Below, piece by piece: positions 44,240 to 55,945 of a stretch of DNA of 64,000 nucleotides. The stretch covers positions 5,332,001 to 5,396,000 of the forward strand of contig NC_070569.1 of assembly GCF_026914185.1 (NCBI RefSeq), given 5' to 3'. How positions within the stretch are numbered: position 1 is the first letter of the stretch; each line of letters opens with the position of its first letter. The notes below the pieces were generated by a model that saw only the letters and a list, made by a program, of their open reading frames with translations, did no database searches and was not told where the DNA came from. This DNA comes from Puccinia triticina. Its lineage: Eukaryota > Basidiomycota > Pucciniomycetes > Pucciniales > Pucciniaceae. The translations under genes were made by a program, and so were the position numbers.

Positions 44240-47200
44240 ATGCTTCGACAATTTCTGTTACTTCTAGTTGTTGGTCTCGTCTTCCCCGTATCTGCAAATC
44301 TTAAAGGAAGGGTTGATGAAGCCACGATAATCCATGAATCAGGAGAACAAGCTGGGCATAGTTCGGCGGCTCGGCCGGAACTTCAAGCGGCCCGCTCCGG
44401 TAGGAATCTTTCTAAATGCTGGCTGTCCGCTTAGCACTCAGGCGGGCCAATCAACATGTACTTATGTCACCTTTGCCTCTTCGATCTGTTTAGGTGGGTC
44501 TACCAGCTCGGGCGATCGTCCCGTGGCCGGTTCCCAGCGGCCGCTTGCTCCTCCTCAAGCATCCAAAATACAATCTGGAATTTTTACCAGTCAGACTCAA
44601 ATGATGACTGCCGACAAGCGCCAGACCGATGGAGCTTACAATATTCCGGTTAGGCACTTGACCCACGTACCAGCCCCTCCACAGCGGGTTGTGTATCACG
44701 CACGTGCAGCGGCCTCGGCAACCCCAGCTGGTTACCAGGAAAGCCCTCCTGGTACTTCCTCCGCTCTCCTCCCTGCCAGCTACCAGCTAGGCTCTGTCCT
44801 GTCCGCCAGCCACTCACAAGCTTTTCCTGGAAGCTCAGCCGGTCAAGAAACAGCTGTCCCCCGATTCCAGCAGGAGATTGCAGGTCCTCCAGCGACCTCT
44901 ATCCAAAGCAGCCCAATCACATCTTCTCATGTTGGGACTCCCACCCAAACTGTCAATATTGCCCAACCTGTTGACCGTGGTCAAATCAATGATCCCCCAA
45001 CTCCACCTTCACTCAATACCAATCCAGTTGCTGACCTGCCTGCAAACTCACCATCACAGCCAGGCAAGTGACTAACAATTTGAATTCCTTGCACCACTAT
45101 TCCTGAGTTATCCAAACTCATATACTCAACATATCTATTTCTTCATCTTCATTTGGCTGCCTTGGACAACTTAAGCCCATAAACCATTTTATCGACAGCA
45201 GAGGTCATCCCGTCCCGCTGTTACTCTTCCTCAGGTGCCTTCTTTAGCAACCCAGGCTGTCCATCCTATTGGCAGTGGGGCTCAAACACAGCACCAAACC
45301 AATTTGAAGAAGGGTAGGAAGCTTCCAATTCTGAAACCATGCATTGTTTATTTTCTTTTCCTTGTACTTTGTACTCATATACAAACATTGAAATCCTTTG
45401 CCATAAAAAACCTGTGATTTTTTTACAGGAATTACATTGACTGAGGATGGTCAAATATTCAAGGTTCAGGTTCCACTTGCTGTTTTAACTGAAAGAGATC
45501 TCACTGCTGAGCATGCCAGAGCCCCAGCTACCCCCGCAAATGGTAATCCAGCTCAGCCAGTTCAAAATACCAATTATCCCCCATCTATGCGACAAGCTGG
45601 TATGTGGTTTCTCCTTAGCTCTTTCAAAATGGGTTTGCCAGACCAAAGTATTCACAGCATTTTGCAAATCCGCTTTGGCCCACACATTGGACTGCTCAAA
45701 TCTTATTTAGGCAGTCTCACCAGTTCTGAGATCCAAGATGTGTATCAGAAGCTCTACTCACATTTGAATGTGCAACCTAGTTTTCTTATGACAAAACCAG
45801 CCGGATCTTGTATATCACCTGAAGGCCAGCAAACTCAAAACATCATAAATTTGCATCAAGCTCCAAACAAGCCATCAAATGGTATGCCCCTGACCCTCTT
45901 GGAATGAATTTTGATTTAATTTTCCTTTACACTCACAATCATATTCTTGAAAATATTACATCTCAAAATCATTGCAAACTTTTGACTATTTAATTGTAGT
46001 TCATCCAACCAATCCAAGTTACCAAACAAGGCCTACTGGTCAGCACAGTTTGCCAACTGATACAAATTTTAATCTTCAGCTAAGGGGAACCCATAGCCCC
46101 TCCTCATTGAAAAGAGCAGCCACACTTCCAAATCCATCTACATCTACTCAAAGTAACAACCAATTTGTTGCATCCTCAACACATACACAAAATGGTATGT
46201 ACCTTCACTACTGAACATGGGATGGTTTCATCTCAGGATATCACTCATTTTACTTTTCACATAAAAATTGCAATCATCCTCACACAAAACTTTCTATAAC
46301 CGAGTTGCCCAAGGAAGCCATCAGATGATTCAAGGTAATCCTACACACTATCCCAAAAGGCTTCCATCAGAAAATAACCAAGCAACTACATCAAATCCAA
46401 ATTGTATGTAATCTTCCAAAAAATGCTAATCATGGTGCTCAAATTTTGACTTTCTTCATCCACAAATCTAACATATAGTCCAAATGAATTTGCCACCTCA
46501 ACTAAGTCTAAAATCAGTTCCCCCAAGAGCTTATCAGATAGCCATCAGTTTGTCTGGTCCACCTCAAGAGGGCCAAAATAACATGAATTCAGGAGAACAA
46601 CAAAATGTGCTTAATAATCCTGATTTAATCACTCAGAAACAGCTATTGGAACAGTACCAACAAATTCAATGTAATGATATGATTTTCTTTAATCATTCTG
46701 ATCACTTTTTGCACAGACATTCATTCTCTTCTCAGTAGACTATGTTGACAAGGTTCTTGGATATATTTCAACATCTTTCAAAATTAAGTTAGGAATTGTG
46801 TCTATTATACACTTTTGAAGCTTCTTCAAGAAGGTCCACCTGTTCCAGGAACTTCAAAATCCTATTTTGCAGAAAATATGGCCCAGGATTCATATAACAT
46901 AATACCCCTAACAGAGGCTAAGAAATACCCAATCAATTGTATGTTTTCCAGTTCCAATATTTTTCTCTATTGAAGTTTTTCCCTGTGTTGAGAATCACTC
47001 TGTCCATTCACAAAACATGAATTTCCCTTTGTTCAAAAAATTACCCCAAATTTAGTTGGTGATGGACTTGAGAATTGGTTTAAAGAGTATCATGATGCTT
47101 TTTCAAAGCAACAAAACCAGGGTTCTGAAACAGATGGCTTCCCAACCATTCTCTTGTATCATCAAGATACTCTCAATTATCTTCACAATCACTTATGGAA

Positions 47201-48424
47201 TAATTCACCCAATCATCTGTATAAGGGTATGTGAATTATCTTGGTACTTGATTGGTGATATTTTTTCCTTAATTTTTTTGAATTCTATGGTCTCTCATCT
47301 GCTTATCTCTTCCCACGCACAATAAATTCCAAATTTGGAATTTAGGTCTCCAAGTAGAATATGATGTCATTTTAGGAAGATTACCAATTTCCTATCTTCA
47401 ATTATCCAGAAGAAACTATCCTGGTAATCAGCCACATCATTCCCCAAGTTTCAATCAACTGAATAAGTCACCAGCCCAACCACCAAAAAGTTGGTAAAGT
47501 TTCCTTTGTTCTCATGTTCTTTCTTAACCTATTGAACCATTTTTGTCTTTAATGAGGTCATTAATCTAAAAAAATCAATTTTGGTGTATTTAGGCCACGA
47601 AATATTGAATATTAATCAGCACAAGTTGACAGGTAGTTCTCCAGGAGGTCCAGGAAAATCTTTACTAGAATATCAGACAGCATCTGGCCACCCAAACTAC
47701 AAACAGTACCAAGAAAGTACACAATACTCAGTTGCACCAAATAGACACCATGGTATGTTTTTTTTAAAAAATTGATGATTATTCCCTAGAAGAGTCATGC
47801 AGGGTATGCTCACAGGTTTTCCAAAACACACTCCCTTGAAAATGAAATATTCAAAATTTCCAGAAACTTTTGACCCTCCCCAACAGATACCAATTGAAGA
47901 TTACCATCAGCCTATCTTGGCACAACATCATCCTAGTTCTTCCACATCTCACAGAGGACCTCAAGCTTCTTTTCACCCCAATGAATCCTTGAATTCTCAA
48001 GCTGCTCTGCAAAATTGTATGTAAACTTATTTCCTTATCTTTCTGATTGTCTAAATTTGCATCCTAAAGGCTAAAATCATACCTTAAAAATTCCAAACCC
48101 TTTGCTATCAATCAAAATCTAGTTCATGTTCAAGGCATTACTCAGGATATTTTGAAAAACATTGAATACTCTCCTGGCCAGCAAACCCCAATTATACACC
48201 CTCATATCCACCAAAAATCTACCAATATTTCCTCTGATCACTCCCAAAGCTCTCTAGATTTCCATAAATCCCCTGAAGATCCCTCCAGCACTCAGAATAG
48301 TCATCATGAAGATCTTGGGAATGACCCTACGGGTGTCTCAAGAAGGCCAAAAAGGAAGGTTTTAGAAATTCAAGATGAAAAAAATGAACCAAACAACCCA
48401 AGTAGACAAATGAGACAAAGCTAA
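44240..48424 (+). CDS. Secreted low-complexity protein, 13 exons, all introns phase 1 (candidate effector)
   Basis: Exons 44240-44399, 44494-45063, 45248-45313, 45429-45881, 46000-46194, 46314-46403, 46479-46670, 46834-46938, 47056-47226, 47346-47489, 47594-47752, 47816-48016 and 48123-48424 join to 936 codons. The N-terminus MLRQFLLLLVVGLVFPVSA is a clear signal peptide. The rest is rich in Pro, Gln, Ser, Asn and His, with few Cys; the only ordered-looking part is in exon 4 (HIGLLKSYLGSLTSSEIQDV). The C-terminus has a basic SRRPKRKVLE, a possible nuclear signal. Donors are mostly GTATGT; intron 2 would use GC (AG/GCAAGT). Every intron lies in phase 1 and all internal exons are multiples of three. 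I recognise no family. Secretion plus disorder suggests a rust effector, by inference. Some junctions had alternatives and were chosen to keep the frame. Confidence 0.65.
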
Positions 48425-50340
48425 ATTTGTTACAATCTGCAACTTACAATTCTTGGAATTCTGTTGTTCAAAGTTGATATATGAGGCAAAAATCCTAAAA
48501 TCTTTTTTGCAGGGGATCTCTCAAGTATGATTATGTAATCCCACCAAAAAGGCTTTATGAGTCTATGATTCATACATGCATAAACCAACTTTGAACACCA
48601 TGAATACTGAATCTTGAATTGCAAGCATAAAATGTGATCACATCTTCATTCTGTTGTTGCTTTATGCAATCATCATATCTAGTTCCTATACACAGCTACT
48701 TTTCTGTTATTTTTTTCTCATGAAATTGATCCTCATTTCTAAACTTCCAATGACATGTGCTTCTCAGTTTTATCCTCTTGCTTTTAGCGCCGCTCCCACA
48801 GTTAGCCTAGCTGGCCCACCATTGGCAAGGTTGCACCACACATTTAAAAAGAATTCATCATCTGTCAGCCACAGAGTACATGTCACAGTACCTTACACGT
48901 ACCAAGTACCTGCAATTGTTCACATTATTCATAGTACATTCCTTTTACACCTTTATTACATATGTACATCATTAGATACAAGCTTAAGAATGTACTCTTG
49001 TTATACATTACATTACAGATAACCATAGTTAAATATAGTTACCATAATGTACTGTTGTTATGAGAGTTAATTTACGTGCAAAACAGTAAGATTACAATAC
49101 ATTGTAATATTACTGTACACGTGAAATACCCCAAGACAGGTATCACTCATTTATCCCCTGTTACGCCTCAGTACCTATTTACATAACATATTGGTTATGA
49201 TATAAATACATAAACAATACATGATGTAATCCAATTCAAAGAGCACTGAATGGAATCAATGATTGGTTATGATCAGCTAGTGTGCACAGCTACTGATCCA
49301 GGATCAGCACTGATCATTACACTGCCCTGATCATTTCCAATGTTGATCCTCATGAGGATCTGCTTCCCTTGAGCGCTTCCAGTTCCCCCCTGGTCCTGAA
49401 GCGCCTCCAAGCGCCTCATGTTCCCTCCTGCTCATTTCCCTCTATATAAACACGCCCCCCAGGACTGTTTATCCCTCAGAATATTATTACAGCAAAGTTT
49501 AACCCATACTATAGTTAAACAGTGCTTTCATTCTCACCCATCATTCAATTCAGGAATACTCTCAACTCTTGATTACCCTTACCTTTCTGTAGGTAAAACC
49601 ATGAACCCAAGTTGAGTTATTCCTTGGATGCCTATTAACACCCTGTGTTGATCTGGATGCGCCTTAATTGAGCAAGCCTCTCAGTCAAGATTACTGATAG
49701 AGTGAAACCTTTTACAGGTCTTACCACGAACCCATTGGCCCATCCTTGGCATCTTACACCATCATCTTGATAGTAACAACCCTCTCAGACACGGTTAGTT
49801 ACCTACAGGCTGACATCATCCCACTGGCTGGGTGAAGTCCATTCCGGTCAATGAGGACCTATAATCTTGTTGGCCACTAGATTTACAAAGCCACTCAAAC
49901 CCTTCCTGCAGGAGAGGCGGATTTGCTGCCAGCCAGTGATACACAGCAAGCCTCCCACCAGGGGGGACTTGTGTTAAGTTAGGACGACCAGCACTTGGTG
50001 GATTCCTTGCAACTGGCCAACCAGGTTCCAAAAACTGGTTGGCCAGGAGAAATCCTACACATCTGACAAGGCTCTATAATCTTTTTGGACAGGACTTGGG
50101 AGGTTTCCTACCGGTTTGTCAACAAGGTTCCAATACCTCACTGGCCGGGAGATATTCAACATCATTTGAAAGGCTATGCAGTCTCACAGACTGGGAGGAA
50201 TCCATTCCAGCAGGGGTCCTTCCCGGTCCTCACACCACGGACACTTCTCTTTTGTGGAGCGCTTCCGCAAACCTAAATAGGTTTTGATCAGTATTTAATT
50301 CCCTGTGGCAAGTGATTGGAAAATAGCTGAAAGGGACTTT
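48425..50340. other. No gene seen; possible solo LTR with TATATAAA at 49443-49450
   Basis: After the gene end there are short tandem TACATTACATTAC-like words (48880-49110). The stretch 49159-49807 begins TGTTACGCC, contains CTCTATATAAACACGCC and ends TTACCTACA, like a solo LTR, but no target duplication is visible. At 49955-49982 the complement of CTAACTTAACACAAGTCCCC marks one end of a MITE of the 9-bp-TSD family. Confidence 0.3.
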
Positions 50341-50344
50341 GTTC

Positions 50345-50467
50345 ATTGATAAGAAAAAACAAGATCAAGTTTTTGTGGACCAGCATCACAACTGGCAGAT
50401 GTCCTCACCAAGAGATTGGGTCCAAAAAAGATGATGGGCACACTGGGACAGTTGGGCAGCTGGTAGT
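50345..50467 (+). pseudogene. Ty1/copia RNase H C-terminal remnant
   Basis: The frame PASQLADVLTKRLGPKKMMG and TLGQLGSW, with a stop, matches the usual end of copia polyproteins (P-x-x-Q-x-AD-x-LTK). The residues before it need a one-base shift to continue. No LTRs could be assigned with confidence. Confidence 0.55.
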
Positions 50468-50479
50468 TTTTGAAATCTT

Positions 50480-50504
50480 GGGGGGGGGGGGGGGGGGGGG
50501 GGGG
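50480..50504. repeat. Homopolymer of 25 G
   Basis: Uninterrupted G run directly after the copia remnant. Confidence 0.9.
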
Positions 50505-51094
50505 TTGAGTACAGCCAGCAGAATCTCATGTTTCAAGATTACAAAACTACTTATTAGCACATTCATGTACTTAGCCAGTTAGGTTTGTAGACATTATTTA
50601 GCCTGGACATTCCTGCGCCCCAATGTGGTGGAAGAGAATGGTCTCTGTCACAAAGTGACCAGACCACTCCTCTGCAATACTATCCTATAGAAAGTTGGGT
50701 GATTTGTGCAGCTCCGCTCCACTCTGTGTTGGAGTAGTGAGATGTGATAAGTAGTAGATTTCCAAAAAGTAACATATAAATATCACAAGTATGTAGAGTA
50801 ATTCCACTGCAAGTACAGTAAAATCCAACATAAGTAAAAAGAAACAACTCCACTTGTAAAGAAAGAAACACTGCCGCAAGTAAAGCAAATACACTCTCCT
50901 ACTATATAAGGATTGGTATTCCAGAAAACCGTCACCATCACATAGAATATTGAGGCCCATAGCAGTGCCACCGCCGGAGCATCCTGCTGCGGAGCAGAAC
51001 TAGTGATGATACCGTAGAAGCCTATCCATGATGTATTTAGTCCAACTAGATTTCACATGTTGTACCTCATTCATCATCTTTTGTTTCCTACTTG

Positions 51095-51501
51095 CAGCGC
51101 TGGGTAGTTACGATACGCTACGATAACTGCCGTTATCTGCGTAGCGTAACACTTGCCGTTACTGCGCTCAGGCGTTAGCGCTACTAGTAACAACTAGTTG
51201 TAACCCCGGGCCTGTATTGTAACGGGCCTGATTTTTTTGGTGCGTTAGTTGCGTTACTAGTAGCGTAACGCGTTAACCACTGGTTAACAAGATAAAGAGG
51301 GGCAAATGGCCCCCTCTGGATCATATGCAGTCCAATATCTGCCCGTGCGGGCAGATATTGTAACGGATGTTAAATGCCATACATCCTGGGTGTGCGATAT
51401 TGTAACGCACTTCCGTTACGGTTAACAGTAACGGTAACAAGAGAAAAACCGTTACGATATTGGTACGTTACCGCTAACTGTACCGTAACTACCCACCGTT
51501 G
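51095..51501. mobile_element. GTTAC-rich MITE 1, 7-bp TSD CTACTTG
   Basis: The left end CAGCGCTGGGTAGTTACG and the right end CGTAACTACCCACCGTTG are inverted; the second, read in complement, is CAACGGTGGGTAGTTACG. CTACTTG flanks both sides (51088-51094 and 51502-51508). The interior is filled with GTTACNNTA and CGTAACG words in both orientations. The related uninterrupted sequence at 53294-53304 (TTTCCTACTTG) shows the empty site. Confidence 0.75.
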
Positions 51502-51549
51502 CTACTTGTAAACTTATATCATCTTCACTCAACTCCTTGCAGGTATGCC

Positions 51550-51941
51550 CAACACTGGGTCAATACAATTCAATACGATATTGGGCCAAATTTCTTATCA
51601 AATCAATCCCTGTTACCTAATTGGACCGTTACCGTTAGCAGTAACAAGTTTTTTTGCGCGCTGCGCATATTGAAACGTTATCTGTGTTACCATACCCTTA
51701 CCGATATGGTAATGGCAGTATTAGAGCAAAAAAAAGGCTAAAAGAGCCAAAAAAATCTCAATACCGCGGCAATATTGACTTCATATTGGCGGCAATATTG
51801 TAACGGCTTGAAAAAAAATCCAAAATTCAAACTGAATATTGGTAACGCGCTGCCATTACTGGTAACGGTAACAATAACATACCAAAAATTGATACAATAT
51901 TGATATTTTACCGTTACTGGTGTCTTATCAACCCAGTGTTG
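51550..51941. mobile_element. GTTAC-rich MITE 2, 7-bp TSD GTATGCC
   Basis: The left end CAACACTGGGTCAATACAAT and the right end TTATCAACCCAGTGTTG are inverted repeats. GTATGCC flanks both sides (51543-51549 and 51942-51948). The interior is AATATTG/GTTAC-rich, like MITE 1, and the ends share CANC-NCTGGGT, so the two belong to one family. A homologous site at 53333-53340 reads GTGTGCC without insertion. Confidence 0.7.
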
Positions 51942-52157
51942 GTATGCCTCAGGTCTTTTCCTCTCATCACCGTTCCTATGATTCAGTCTCACCTTTCTCC
52001 TCACTCTCACCAGGTGTGCCTCCACCGTGCTACTCTTTTCTCACTGTTTTTATTGCTCACAGCAATACTGCTGTCATCACAGGTTTGTATTGTGTTGTCA
52101 TCATTCATTGTCAGCCGGGCTACTATAATAAGGTAGAGCCCAGCTGACTATTTTTTC

Positions 52158-53272
52158 CATGTTACTAAAACTGAACATACTATTTGCGGCGCAGAGCGCC
52201 AAGTAGTCGCTATACTCATCCAGCCTTAGCGGCTACGACAGGTGAGCATTGCGTGCGGCGCAGAGCGCCGCGCATAAGAATATGCAATAAACCTCCCCTC
52301 GAAACGATTGATAGAATCAAGGAGAGAGTGCACAAACTCCGGCCGCAGGTATCGGCCGGAGAAGGAATAAAACCATGAAGTAAAGCTCGTTCTCATGACA
52401 AGAGAACGAAAAGCGAAAACGTTCTCAAAGCCAAGAGAACGAGTGTCAGATACTCTCCTGTTCTCTTGTTCTAAAAGAGAATCAGAAGAACTGATTGATT
52501 GGAAACGGCCGGAGGAGAAGAGCAAAGAAGTAAACTACTGCTTCTCCCCCGGCCAAAGAAGAACTAATTGAACGCAATACATAGAGTAGAACTCTTCCTC
52601 GGACCGAGGGAGAACTCTACTCGCAGTTGATTAACAAGGACAGGAGAGATGCGAGTAATAGAACGCTAGACCTCTCCTGTCTGAACAAGTCTTTCCCGCG
52701 GTTGAAGAGCCGCGAGTAATTTGAAAATATAAAGGCGACCCCACCGGTTGCCTCAAGAATATATAAAGGGAGGCTTCTGAGCGAGTAGAAGCCTCCCCAG
52801 ATTCATACCAACCACCTCGCCGAGACCGCCAGCCTCGCCCTCGTCTACTCTACTTGTCCGCTAGCCTGACCGTTTCCTCAACTTCGGTTCCTTTGATTTG
52901 CTTGTCCTTTTGTCGTGGACTTCCTCTCTGAGTAAGTCCACTCTTTCACTTTTCTCTATTGGGATTTTATCCCCTTGCCTGGGAACGTTTTTACGTTTGA
53001 AACACACCCTTAGCTGGGCCCCAGAAGTCACAGGTTTTATAAAAACCCCTGCGCATCTCGTGCGCAGGCCCTGTAAGATCACTGGAGGGCACTTAAATAC
53101 CCCAGGCGCTCCTGGCCCCTCCGTTACAACCCTTTTGGGTTTTCTCCTAAAAAATAACTTTAGTTATTTTTACCTTTCCACCGCGCTCTTATCGCGCTTA
53201 CCACCGCACTGCGGCGCAGTCACCGGTGTAGCTAGAAGAGTACACTTACTCTTGGCATCACCGCGCCTGACA
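52158..53272 (+). other. Candidate solo LTR with TATA box
   Basis: About 1.1 kb between two pieces of the dispersed repeat begins TGTTACTAAAAC and ends GCGCCTGACA. It contains short inverted repeats (GTTCTCTTGTTCT with AGAACGAAAAG), GGCGCAGAGCGCC twice, and AGAATATATAAAGGGAGGC at 52754-52772, followed by a pyrimidine-rich leader. These are LTR-like features, but no 5-bp duplication is clear. Confidence 0.3.
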
Positions 53273-54036
53273 TTCATCATCTTTTGTTTCCTACTTGTAA
53301 ACTCATATCATCTTCACTCAACTCCTCACAGGTGTGCCTCCACCGTTCCACTCTTGTCTCACTGTTTGTGTTGCTCACAGCAATACTGCTGTCATCACAG
53401 GTGTGATCCCCAGCCCGTTTTCCATTATAAAAAAGGGTCAAGAATAACAAAATATCCTTCCAATCCTGGGGGGGGGACTCCCTCCCCCTCTGTAGATAAG
53501 GAAAACATGAGACAGAGAAAACCGTCATACTCCGCCTGCCTCTCACGCACACAATCTGCCAAGCCGTGCTCCCACACCCACACACGCTGTGTGTCCACTC
53601 CACTCTCACACAACCTTATTACAAATTTGCTGCACGTTGTTGACCACCATTGGACTCCTCTTGCCCTAGCTTCCCCGCCCCTGTCTAGCCTGCAATATTG
53701 GGATCCCACTTGTCGCCTCTGCCCCAGCTACACCCACTTCATCTGCCATGGCTTCACCCATTTGCCACCGCTACTGGCCAGTCCGCGCCGGCCTGCTTAG
53801 TTTGAGTCCAGCTCCACCGCGGTGTTGTGTACAATTGCCCTGCGCTCCGTCTTGGCAAACCTCCTCCATGCTGTGCCGCTCCGCGCCAGCCTTGCACACC
53901 CGCAGTCCACAAGCTCCACAGCCCCATCCGGACATATTTGAGTCCCCAACCCAAATATATCCTCACCAAGATTTGGAGACTGGGATCCTCCAGCACCTAC
54001 TGCTACCGCAATGGGACTGTTTTGTACAGGTTAGTA

Positions 54037-54258
54037 GGGGGATTCAAAGTTGGCCATGCATGACTTGCATGCACTTTTGCAAGTTGGTGTTCAAGGCTTT
54101 TATTGAACACCAAATTTCAAAAAAACATTCAAGCAGGCTTAGGGGGTGTTGTACAGCGTGGCTTGCATGCACTTTTGCAACTCAGTGTTCAAGAATGAAC
54201 TTGAACACTGACTTTCAAAAGTGCATGCAAGTCGTATCTGGCCAATATTGAAACCCCC
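54037..54258. mobile_element. 222-bp MITE, TA target duplication (mariner-like)
   Basis: GGGGGATTCAAAGTTGGCCA at 54037 is inverted at the right end (TGGCCAATATTGAAACCCCC, ending 54258), with TA on each side. The arms extend about 60 bases through GACTTGCATGCACTTTTG. No coding capacity. A TA flank suggests Tc1/mariner-type mobilisation. Confidence 0.7.
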
Positions 54259-54685
54259 TAGTATCTCTTGTCTTATCTTATTGCAATTGACCAAGATTAG
54301 TTAGGGCTTTGACTGTCTCAGATTCATGAGTTTGGGTTACTTGTTCATCCTCTCCTCAATTCAGCTCTGATGAAAGATTACCCAAGTACCACTTGCCTTT
54401 GGCGGCACGTTCAGTAAGCAAGCCAGATAAAGGCCCTGGATAAGTGGGTTGTCTTGAGCCTTGGCTTCAATCCTCACAAGGGTGCCTCGACTGAAGTCTA
54501 GTGGAGCTCCCTGGCACTGCGCTAGCTCTGCTTCTTACATACTAGCAATGGTTTAGGCATTGTGTCAGTTGGGACAGAGTCCATAAACCATCTATATGCT
54601 CAGTGTTATTGAAAAGAGGAAGGGAGAGAGAGAGAGAGAGCTGTTGACTATTACATTGAGATTAGGATATTCCAGCATGCTGTTT
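54259..54685. other. No gene seen; short GA microsatellite at about 54624-54642
   Basis: Non-coding flank of VPS51 with an AGAGAGAGAGAGAGAG run. Confidence 0.4.
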
Positions 54686-55648
54686 TCAAGAAGTGAATGA
54701 TTTGGCATTTCTTAGTACATCTCGACATTCATTACCGACCTGCTTGGCCCCCTCGACTCCTGCCTCTTCAAAGGACCGCAAGGCGGGCTCCCATTGACCC
54801 CAAAGTTGATCGGCCGCCGCTCTAGTCTCAGAGGCCAGGAGACCCTTGAGGACGGTAGGTAAGCTCAATAAGGCGGAGATATGCAGACCATCCTCGAACT
54901 TGCTTGTCAGTGTGGTCTTGGTAACTGAGCTAGGATCTGCAGAGGTCTTTACGTTGCTCGGTGCTCGATTGCTGGTCAGGCTCGTAGATAGCTGAGAGAT
55001 CACCGACAGCGAATCCTGCAACTGAGACAGAGTACCATCAAGTCTTTGCGAGCTGCTCTTCATCTGTGATTTTTGATAGATGCAATCACGTAAAGAGAGC
55101 AATGCTATTGTCAGGAAAGAGTTCGGTGATGAAAAAAATAATTACAGGCCATTCGAAGTGCTTGCCTTATCGATCGTTTCACTTGCTTCGACCAATTCAT
55201 GATGGTGATTATAGACTAAACTTTGCCGCTCCCCATCAAGTTCACGGATCTCGGACATCAATTCATTTGCGGTACAGAGGAGTGACTTCAAGGAAGAGTT
55301 TCCGACGAGTTTGTTGAAGTAAGCGTCGACATCAAAATAGGGCGAATCGATCGAGAGTTTTTCCTGAGCTTGGATTGCGCGTGAAGAATCGTTGGCCGGT
55401 CCTGCTGAGTTGGAGCCACCGGGTTCTGATCCAGAAGGACTGGTGGTCTCACTCGAGCCTCCGAGACCATAGTAATCTCTGAGAAGGTTTCTTGCCCGTC
55501 GCTTGGCCAGTATCGGATCGCCAGTCGTTCCCAGCTTGCCCAAGGTTGGTGGATGGCTCGGTAAATTCATTTGATGAGCCGTGGACGTGTTGCTATTCTG
55601 AGGAGAGGGTGATGACGAGCCACTTGTCGTCCGGGCGGGCTCATGCAT
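54686..55648 (-). CDS. VPS51: VPS51, GARP/EARP tethering complex subunit, 286 aa
   Basis: Two minus-strand exons, 55648-55166 and 55063-54686, give 287 codons. The N-terminus is Ser/Pro-rich. The VPS51 core follows from about residue 50: AKRRARNLLRDYYGLGG, SPYFDVDAYFNKLVGNSSLK, LMSEIRELDGERQSLVYNHH, HELVEASETIDK, then KSSSQRLDGTLSQLQDSLSV. The conserved 'D-x-L-Y-x-x-Y-x-x-F-x-A-T-x-T-I-x-x-M' tract spans the intron, as expected. VPS51 links the GARP complex (VPS51-54) to SNAREs for endosome-to-TGN retrieval. The intron starts with GC (AAG/GCAAGC) rather than GT; reading through gives a stop seven codons later. The start ATG at 55646-55648 is followed by HEPARTT. It is head to head with COX7. 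Confidence 0.9.
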
Positions 55649-55945
55649 GCGGCGTCGTGAGGGAGAGACTGGAAGAGTTGAAAGTAGATGTGGTGCCAGT
55701 CAATGGTCTTGACTCCGGGCGCAAAGGGCCGCCCGTCCGCCACGCCCCCGGCCCCAGGGGACACTCGAAGATGTCACAGAATGTGTGACAGAGGCACTTT
55801 CGCCTCGGAGTCGGAGGTACCCGGTTGGGCCACACCACACCCAGACCCCCCATCAATCGCGAAGTAGAAGGAAAGCAGCAGTTCGACTCAGCAACATCCA
55901 CCTGTACTCGTATCAGCTTAAAAACTCGAATCCGATCGATTCAAG
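55649..55945. promoter_or_regulatory. Bidirectional promoter region, VPS51 / COX7
   Basis: 297 bases lie between the two start codons and no TATA box stands out. Confidence 0.5.

Larger units (their letters stand above)
50640..53910. repeat. Dispersed repeat family, copy 2, split by insertions
   Basis: Segments 50655-51094, 51502-51549, 51942-52150 and 53270-53910 resemble 22330-23440 and each other. The word CATTCATCATCTTTTGTTTC followed by CTACTTG occurs at 51069 and again at 53273, where it continues uninterrupted into TAAACTCATATCATC. Two MITEs and a possible LTR interrupt the copy. Confidence 0.55.
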
